From Scleromitrula shiraiana (Eukaryota; Ascomycota; Leotiomycetes; Helotiales; Sclerotiniaceae), in contig JABELC010000007.1 in assembly GCA_028455995.1 (NCBI GenBank), forward strand, positions 682,001-746,000: 64,000 nucleotides of DNA, written 5' to 3'. Each line of letters opens with the position of its first letter. Within the stretch, counting starts at the first letter, position 1. Shown here one piece after another: positions 56,698 to 64,000 of this stretch. The notes beneath the pieces were generated by a model. The model was not told the origin of the DNA and ran no database searches. It saw only the letters and a program-made list of their open reading frames with translations. Position numbers and translations under genes: made by a program.

Positions 56698-56825
56698 ATT
56701 GATAGCCTGAGAGTTAAGGTTGATAAAGTTAAGATTGATGGAGTTAAGATTGATGGAGTTAAAGGTTGATGGAGTTAAGATTCATGGAGTTAAGGTTCAT
56801 GGAGTTAAGGTTGATGGAGTTGAAA
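56698..56825. repeat. 15-bp minisatellite, TTGATGGAGTTAAGG type
   Basis: About eight imperfect 14-16 bp units (GTTGATGGAGTTAAG, with GATAAA and TTCATG variants) in tandem. A shorter version of the same unit precedes the related repeat at 61.5 kb. Confidence 0.9.
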
Positions 56826-56869
56826 TGTACTATTATGTGGCCCGGGAGTAAGAATTCTATTAGTAGATC

Positions 56870-57022
56870 TTTGCTAATTAACAACAAGCTCTTATTGATT
56901 GACAACAAGCTCTTGTTGATTGACAGCAAGCCCTTGCTAATTAACAGCAATGCCTTGTTAATTGACAGCAAGCCCTTGTTAATTGACTGTTAATTGACTA
57001 CTAATTGACTGCTAATTAACAA
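56870..57022. repeat. About 21-bp tandem repeat, GACAACAAGCTCTTGTTGATT type
   Basis: Six to seven imperfect units built on TTGATTGACA(A/G)CAAGC(T/C)CTTG with TTAATT variants. Each unit contains a short inverted repeat (CAAGC...CTTG). Confidence 0.85.
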
Positions 57023-57880
57023 GAGTTTATTATTCATTACCAGTAATTGTTAATTAGTAACTATAATTAACCTCTATTGACATAAAAAGTTTTGATATAT
57101 ATTAGAATAATTTTACTAATTACTAGTAATCAATACTAGTAGCATCATGCTAGTACTAGTACTAGTAGTACTAGTAGTATAAATAATCATATATCATGAT
57201 CATAATACTAGTAGTAATAACTAGTAAGTTACTTAATAAGAAACAAAATCATGTAGTTACTAGTATTCATTACTAGTATTGATAGTAATTTATATAACAC
57301 TATATATTACTAGTACTATATAGATACTAATCAAGATTAAAAAGAGTATAATATAGTAATTTAAGATTTATAGTCTGAAATTCTATAAAGATAAATAGAA
57401 AAAATATCTACAAGAGTATTTTTATACTGTACTATTAATTTTTTTTTCTTTTTTGCTTTTTTTCTTTTTTTTAAAAAAAACTTTTCCGAGTCACTCAAGT
57501 TACTAGTACGATTAAGTTATAAAAGAATCTAAGAATTTATTATTATAATAATTAATTAATATATAATAATATAACTAGTTACTTTAAGTTAATATATATA
57601 GATGATCATTTTAATACCTTTTTTAAAATATTCTTTTTGTTATATTATTTACTAGTAGTAGTATATAATTAAAAAAAATTTAAATTCAATTCTTTTTTTA
57701 TTATATTATTATTTATATAATTAAAAAGTCTTATAAATTTTTATTATCAAAAAAAAATCTTTATTTAAAAAATATTATTAGATCATTCTTAAAAATTTAC
57801 AAAAAAATGAATAAAAATCCATGTTTTATACTATAATAAAAGTTATATAAACCATAGATTTGTTAAAACCATAGAGATTG
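57020..57880. repeat. AT-rich tract with ACTAGTA motifs (repeat copy A)
   Basis: Extremely AT-rich. It opens with a segment (57030-57107) that aligns to 61632-61706 with mostly C/T and G/A differences. Contains poly-T and poly-A runs. Likely a RIP-mutated mobile element or satellite remnant. Confidence 0.75.
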
Positions 57881-58628
57881 CCGATCCAGTCACATCTTAC
57901 CACTGCGCCTCCGAGTCGCATGTCAGATTAGCTTTCTAGTATCTTTCCGTCACGGTATTTTTACGTTCATCTAAATTCAGCATGTTCAAAGACTACTGGT
58001 TGTCTGGAACTCTTTTTACGAGGCAACAAGGCGCAGAAAAGTGAAGAACCCCACCCATGAAATATAACAGTTGGTTCTATTATCGAAAAACCAAGCCTAA
58101 TCAAATTTCCTTCAATCAAGCTTTGTCAGCTTATGAAGAAGTATTGGAGACTACGTTTTAGATTCTCAGAAACAAAAGTTCCCTAAAATTCCATCAAGAA
58201 TCGGCTTGACAACCCAATGGGATGAAGCTCTAAAGCTGGTGATTCTTAGAACAGAGACCCGATAACTTGGCTGACGTTTCAATTGAAACAAGCAAGGCAC
58301 TTTTGTTCACAAAAGTTTGTTCACAAAAGATCTGAAGAAAAAATAGAACGAGGGCCAATCCAAAATGGCTGCGCCACCATCTTTGAATCACAACCACTGC
58401 TATTGTCGAGATGGTCTGGACCAGAGAGATATAGGAGTATCTCTTGGCATTAACTCTGCTTTCCTCTTTCACATTCACTTTAACTTTAATTTTGACCTTA
58501 ATTTTGACCTTATACTATACTATACTAGACTATACAACTTGTGCAGAAAAGAAAATAGTTATGGCATATCTCAAGTCCAGTGCGTCAAGTCATTGAAAAC
58601 TCCATTATATAAGAGCTAACATATTCAG

Positions 58629-59883
58629 GTTCTACACAAGATAACCACTTCGAAAACTCATCTGCTTGCTCTGTAAGCACTGTTGACTATGAGAGTGATA
58701 CAACTTTGAAGTCAACACACACTGCTAGTCGAAAAAGCCGCATACAGTCTCGCTATGGAAATGCAGTTATCCGCAAGAAGTGGATTTGCATCTCTATTTT
58801 TCTACTTGTTGCTTGGATTACTTCAATCTTGTGAGTTCTAGAGTACCTGCTTCAAGACCTTCTATTCTGCATCCATGAACTAATCATGATTGCTGCAGAA
58901 TATGGTTATGCTTGGCTTTCACGCTACCAAGACGTATAAGTCCTGTATTTCTCTCCAATAGAGCTAGCACTATAACCAATCAATGGATTGCACCGAAAGA
59001 TTCTTTGAAGTTACTTTCACCGTGGAACTCAAATTTTACCCAAGGAGTCCTCCCAATGCCATGTCATTCACATAACGATTACTTCCGTGCTGTTCCCCTC
59101 TTCGAAGCCCTTGCAGCTGGCTGTACCGGCGTCGAAGCCGATATCCATCTTCCCACGAAAGCAGGAAGTAAAGATCTTCTCGTGGGACATAAAGCGAAAT
59201 CGCTTACACAAGACCGAACTCTTGAAAGTTTATACACTGGCCCTCTTCTCGAGATTCTTGACAACCTGAACAATGATTCCATAATCTCAAATGAAACGAC
59301 CAAATCCTGGAATGGCATATTTCAATCTAGTCCGAACACCACCCTCACTTTGCTGCTAGATTTCAAATCTAATGGTACCGAACTCTGGCCCTATGTGATT
59401 GAGCAACTCGAGAGTCTTCGAGCCAATAATTGGCTTACGTACTGGGATAGTTCATCCGGTATCAACTGGGCACCAATCATTATCGTCGCAACCGGGAATG
59501 CACCTTTCGACCTCATAGTTTCCAATACTACTTATCGCGACATTTTCTACGATGCACCTCTAAACGATATCACAAATCCTATCTACAACAACACTAACTC
59601 GTACTATGCTAGTTGTTCAATGTCCAAGGTTCTGGGAAACCAGTGGCTCTGGAAATTTAGCTCAGCACAGTTGCGTAAAATCAATGCTCAAATTAGTGCT
59701 GCAAGTCAGAAAGGGTTGAAAGCGAGATATTGGGACACACCAGGCTGGCCTGTGACTTTCCAAGAATATATCACGGCTGTTTTGGTAGAAAATGGAGTGG
59801 GGATGTTGAATGTGGATGTTTTCAACTCAGTCTTGTACTTTCCTTTATTGACTAGATTTGCGCAAAATAGACTGCTATCGTGA
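58629..59883 (+). CDS. AIM6: AIM6-like protein (PLC-like phosphodiesterase fold), 5' end unresolved
   Basis: Homologue of yeast Aim6 (altered inheritance of mitochondria 6), a TIM-barrel, GDPD/PLC-like family of unknown substrate. Exons 58629-58830 and 58899-59883 join in frame (TT|GTGAGT...CAG|A). The first exon shown has no ATG. It is preceded by GCTAACATATTCAG, a good branch site and acceptor, so at least one more exon lies upstream, perhaps near 58365. A cytoplasmic Ser-rich part is followed by one membrane helix (KKWICISIFLLVAWITSILIW), then the barrel: MPCHSHNDYFRAVPLFEAL with the catalytic-type His, and GVEADIHLPTK with Glu and Asp. Then come LLVGHKA, LTLLLDFKSNGTE, and the closing LKARYWDTPGWP and VGMLNVD. 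Type II membrane topology with a lumenal barrel is likely. Confidence 0.85.
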
Positions 59884-60970
59884 GCTGATCAGGAGATGAT
59901 TACATATTACATGTATTTTGTATATCGCATTGAACAGAAGGAGAATAAAGCATTTAATTTCTACAGTTTCTATCTGAATTAATTAAAGCAGAAATGATCG
60001 TTTTCCAGCTCCACAGCCTGTCATATTTGGCAGATAGCTCTTCGCAGGAATCTAGATTACAGTACAATTATGTTTCCCCGACTATCATAATTGAATACAA
60101 GTAGGGGCATACTGGGTTAACACGGCGTCCGGCCTTAGTGTCGGTAGCGAGATGGTGTTGTTGATGAGTTTAGGTCTTTCACTTGGCGTCCAGGTACTGG
60201 ACAGCTCCCTCTACATATGACGATGACCCCTGAAAGGATTAACTCCGTTGCAGGGTTTGTGAAACGTGAAGAACCTGGGTATCAATCAAACATATGCAAT
60301 TGTAAAACTTCAAAACGGTAGTTACTAGGATACAATGGTGGCTCGTTAGGTCTTAGGTTCAGAATGAGGAGACTGGCCGGCGTTCTGAAGACTTCGTAAA
60401 CTTGGCTTGGGGGACAGGATGGACTCCCTTCAACATCGTTCGAAGAAATTATTCTAGAGCTTGACAAACCTCAGAGTGAACTGTTGGGATTTTTTCGGGG
60501 AGATTGTGATGTATTATTTATCTTTGTATTGGGATTCAAGTTGAGAGCGGATGTATTATTTGTTGGTTTCGGAGGTTTGAGCGAATAGTCTGGGGTTATT
60601 TTCACATGCCAATTTCCTTCTGTATAATAGATGCTGTCATTACTGCAATTTCTAGAGATATCACCGACTAGCCGAACATATCAAAACGTCGTGTTTTTAT
60701 ACCTATTCAAGGTCGACTACGAAACCGGTTGCAGCTATCGCACTCGATCAATCTCAGATGCCATGTTTTCGTTGTTGTGTAGTTAGTTTATCCTCTAGAA
60801 TAAATGAGTGGAGTATTTGAATAGAATTGGTAATGGAAATGTTAATATACGTCTAGCAAATCTTGAACCGCAACCACAATCTTGCCCCCTGTTTTATTCT
60901 GTTGAGGTTGTTATATGCTATCAAGTATTTCCTAGTACATCAACCTTTTGCATAGTTCTACAGATTACGA

Positions 60971-61004
60971 GCCCGGTGGTTTAGTGGTATTATCCATGAC
61001 CACC
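60971..61004 (+). other. tRNA 5'-half-like fragment (Gly-like)
   Basis: GCCCGGTGGTTTAGTGGTAT and the following bases resemble the acceptor stem, D arm and A box of fungal tRNA-Gly. The anticodon arm and the GGTTCGA B box are not found downstream, so it is at most a truncated relic. Confidence 0.35.
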
Positions 61005-61494
61005 AGATTGATCTGTAGAATAAGTGAATTATAAGGTCAAGTAGTTGATTGACCGAACCTCTTTGAGAAGAATCGCTGTATCTGGACGTTTATCTTGTGA
61101 AAGCCTATAGAACATTAGATTGCTTGATTAAGGGTATATTGAGATTATTCAATGCTATTAGGCGCTTCTTCGTTTATCAACTGTTTGTTCAATTTTACAT
61201 ATTCCGGTGTTGGTTGAGAGTTTTTTTATCTTTGTGAGGGCTAGCTACTAGGTTAACTTTCCCAAAAGTATATTTCTTTAAGGCGCGTGAAACTCCTGCT
61301 TGTCGTTAAAAATGAAGCGGTTCTCCTCTAGTAGTCTGCCTCGAAGATCTTATGTATTACTAACGACTAGACACTGCAATTTCTTTTTAGATGTCAAGAA
61401 GTTGTTGGACCCCTACCAAATTATACTTTATCTAGATTATATAATCTAGCTGTACCGATAGGGGCACAAGAACTCATCACATGATTAACACTGA

Positions 61495-62050
61495 TAGGTT
61501 GATGAAGTTGATGAGGTTGATGAGGTTGATGATTAGTTAAAATATGTTATTATATGGGGTAAATTAATAATTAATTATTAATATGTTTTTATTAATTGAC
61601 ACTGGTAATTTATTAACTGCCAGTGATAAAAATTCATTATTAATCAATTATTAATTAATTATAATTAATTTTTATTAATATAAAATTTCTTAATATATAT
61701 TACTACTAGTACTACTAGTAGTAACAACTTTCAATTAATTACTATTATTAAATAACTTGAAGGATTGTTTTTGTTTGATAAATATATAGAAATTTTTTGT
61801 TTGATGTTTTTCGTGTTTCCCTTTAGAAAATATAGACTACTAGTAGTAGTAGTATATAATATATCATATTTCAAGTTATAATATAAATATTATATATTAA
61901 TAAAAAAATTATAATTTTTAGTAGAATTTTCAAGTTCAATGTAGTACTACTAAGTAGAATAAAATATAATATAATTAAAAATTGATATTTTAACTTGAAC
62001 TTGAAAATAATGAATTATAATATACTAGTACTAGTAGTACTAGTAATCGA
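61495..62050. repeat. AT-rich repeat, diverged copy B of the 56.7-57.9 kb element
   Basis: Begins with four GTTGATGA(A/G) units, then TATGTTATTATATGG, matching TGTACTATTATGTGG at about 56826 in copy A. It continues into AT-rich DNA with a long alignable segment at 61632-61706 and ACTAGTA motifs to 62045. Copy B is more AT-rich than copy A; nearly all aligned changes are C to T or G to A. Confidence 0.75.
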
Positions 62051-63638
62051 AAAGTGGGTAGTTGTAGTACATTCTGGTGCTAAGCGATTACTATGTAATG
62101 CGTAGCCCGAGTATCGACGAGCCTAGGTCCAGAATACTACTATAAGGCACAGATGGTGCTACTGGGGATGGCTCACACTGGCACGTTATCTTTCGGTTAG
62201 ATATACAAATCAACCATGCTTCTTTCTCATTAGACAATAATGAATATATATATATACAGTGCTGAAGCCTGAGTAGCATTGTATGAACTAAAGTAGGCTT
62301 TAAATCTCACTACTAATGCGACATTAAACTTTCTTAGATAATCTCGAAGTAGACCGTCTCAACCATGCTAGGTTTCGACAATTCTAGAGAATCAACATTA
62401 TAATAGCAACATCATAAATATATTCCACGTCATAGTGATTAGATTTATATTCAACCATGTCAACATACCCAACAACAAGCTCATAAACACTACATCAGAA
62501 GCAAGAATCTTATTATAATCCTCCAAAAAGAACATTACATACTCCTCTGCCACCCTCAACCTCCCAGCCAGGATAAAATCGAAAAACACTACACTCAAAG
62601 ATGAGCTTCTACTCTCGAATCTCAAGATTCTCAAGATATCAACAGCCCGAAAGCTAAACTCCTCCTGTTAATAAGGTCTCTCGACCAAATCCTAGCAACG
62701 CAAATCCAGCATGAACTCTCACAAGAACCACATCTTCCGAACAACAGCAACTCCTAATACTCCTGTTGTAAGTACAAGATCCACCCACTCCACTTCTACG
62801 GGGACAATGTAGCACACTCAAAAAAAAATCAAAAAATAGTAGAGAACCAGCAGCTGAATTAGTCCCATACTGGCTAGAAGCCTGCAGCGGCCTTGAAGTC
62901 CTCTCAAGTTAGTCAAAAGCCTAATTTCTTTACCTGTACTAGTGCCAAAACTGCTTCGCTCATATACTAATGACCTAAGTACTTGGTTCTATCTTAGGAC
63001 ATTCGATGTGTATGCATACATAGATCCAATAGCGAATAGCGTATATATCCAACTCGTTTCAACGACTATATAGAGATTAGATGAGTATCCAATCCATTTG
63101 GAATGTATACTTGATACTTGATTTGCTGGCCTGTCTATCAATCACTATCATGATTTATTATAACATAAATTGCATTCGAAATTCATCTTAGATGTCTTAG
63201 TGGTGTTATTCATGAATGGGTTGATGTATCTATCTAACTATCTATATATTTGTGCTATATATGTGCCTGATTAACATCATGATTTTACAAAAGATGATGG
63301 ACAGAGATGAGATAAGGCATAGAAGAAAAGTTGTTTGTGATGTATAGTTCTAGCCTACTTGATTTCATATGTTTGTGTATACATAACATTATATACCTGG
63401 TATTATAAATCCGCCGATGCATCCATACATCTTCGCAATCAATCAGACAGCAAAAAAACAGAACAGAACAAATTGAAGTTGCATAAAAAATAACGATCAT
63501 CATAAGTAGAAGACCATCTTCCTGTCCATTCATTCATAAACAACATAAATCATATAAAAAGTCATAATAAATCATATCCAAAAATCATAAATCATACAAC
63601 ATAAATAAAACAAAAGAAATCCCCCCCCTGCTCATTCA

Positions 63639-64000
63639 TCACCACCTCCCACTCCTCCCCTCCCCATCATCCCAAACAATCCTCTCCGCTCTCGATCCCC
63701 TCCTCCCACTCCCCCCCGTATCCCTCCTCTTCGGGACATATCTTTCCTCCGGCCCCTTCTGAATCTGCCCCCCACTTAGCCCCTGCCTCTCCTTCAACCT
63801 CCCCAATAACTCCAAATCACTCTCCTCACTCGGCATATCCGCCCCCATCCCACTCAACTGTCTCTCCCTCAACCTTTCATACATCTCCCTATCATCTCTC
63901 CTCCACCTCTCTCTTTCCCTCTCCCTCTCCCTATCATCATGTCCCACCCCAACAGCAGGCCTCCTTCTAATCTCCTCATCCTCCCTCGCAAACTCCCTAA
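63639..64000 (-). CDS. Arg/Glu-rich protein, C-terminal part, cut by the window end
   Basis: An open frame enters from beyond the window and ends at a TGA (63639-63641). At least 119 codons are visible with no ATG needed. The sequence is highly charged: FAREDEEIRRRPAVGVGHDD, an alternating Arg/Glu run (RERERERERW), then ERLRERQLSGMGADMPSEES, DLELLGRLKERQGLSGGQIQ and a basic RRDTGGSGRRGSRAERIVWD near the end. I do not recognise the family. RE-rich tails occur in splicing and RNA-binding proteins, but that is weak. The frame is consistent to the edge and shows no breaks. Confidence 0.6.
   Translation of the reverse strand, partial: REFAREDEEIRRRPAVGVGHDDRERERERERWRRDDREMYERLRERQLSGMGADMPSEESDLELLGRLKERQGLSGGQIQKGPEERYVPKRRDTGGSGRRGSRAERIVWDDGEGRSGRW

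Larger units (their letters stand above)
56144..58628. other. Intergenic with minisatellites and AT-rich tract
   Basis: About 2.5 kb, mostly repeats (separate entries at 56698, 56870 and 57020). The ORFs at 58230-58619 have no family match; part may contain the missing first exon of the AIM6-like gene. Confidence 0.5.
59884..63638. other. Long intergenic region with AT-rich tract and tRNA-like fragments
   Basis: About 3.75 kb without a credible gene. It contains two short tRNA-like fragments (about 60971 and 63194), a GTTGATGAG repeat leading into AT-rich DNA (61495-62050), and unconvincing ORFs, for example 62398-62634. Possible old coding relics at 62380-62940 could not be assigned. Confidence 0.5.

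Noticed and set aside
60971..61090. Functional tRNA gene
   Set aside because: The D-arm-like start has no matching anticodon arm, B box or acceptor stem closure.

Overview
This window is nuclear DNA of a filamentous ascomycete. The genes carry short introns of about 50-120 bp with GT...AG ends and CTAAC/CTGAC branch sites. Gene spacing, low-complexity tracts and the gene set (AKR1, ECM14, AIM6, Mpp6, CFIm25, 2EXR, rhodopsin-domain, BBE-like oxidase) fit Pezizomycotina. A Leotiomycete of the Sclerotinia/Botrytis type is my guess from overall feel, not something the sequence proves.

Layout. 1-1.9 kb: 3' part of a decayed dipeptidyl-peptidase V gene. 3.3-12.5 kb: a conserved housekeeping block with the exosome cofactor Mpp6 (with an added zinc knuckle), complex I subunit NDUFS6, a YjbQ/UPF0047 protein, the 3'-end processing factor CFIm25, a 746-residue Asn/Asp-rich GW/WG-repeat protein and dephospho-CoA kinase. 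13.8 kb: a small secreted Cys-rich protein. 16-36 kb: an accessory zone with two BBE-type flavo-oxidases, a rhodopsin-domain membrane protein, a ruined P450, a ruined SDR, an intact UbiA-type prenyltransferase/terpene cyclase, an intact SDR and an intact P450. It looks like a remnant or mosaic of secondary-metabolism genes. 36.6-43.4 kb: housekeeping again, with the palmitoyltransferase AKR1, the SRP receptor beta subunit (a 14-bp minisatellite lies just upstream) and a family X DNA polymerase. 43.9-47 kb: a gene graveyard with a GH18-like tail, an F-box-like tail and the reductase domain of an NRPS-like/PKS enzyme. 49.2-54 kb: a MAPEG protein, an epoxide hydrolase and ECM14. 54.9-56.1 kb: a frameshifted 2EXR gene. 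58.6-59.9 kb: an AIM6-like phosphodiesterase-fold protein. 63.6 kb to the end: the 3' end of an Arg/Glu-rich protein.

Between these lie four AT-rich tracts full of ACTAGTA-type motifs (25.8, 47.9, 56.9 and 61.5 kb). Two of them contain diverged copies of one repeat, and most aligned differences are C-to-T and G-to-A, the pattern expected from repeat-induced point mutation (RIP). Several relic genes also have stop codons that fit such transitions.

I found no rRNA, no complete tRNA, no CRISPR array and no intact transposon. Exon boundaries were read by eye from splice signals and frame continuity. Family names come from motif recognition without database searches.
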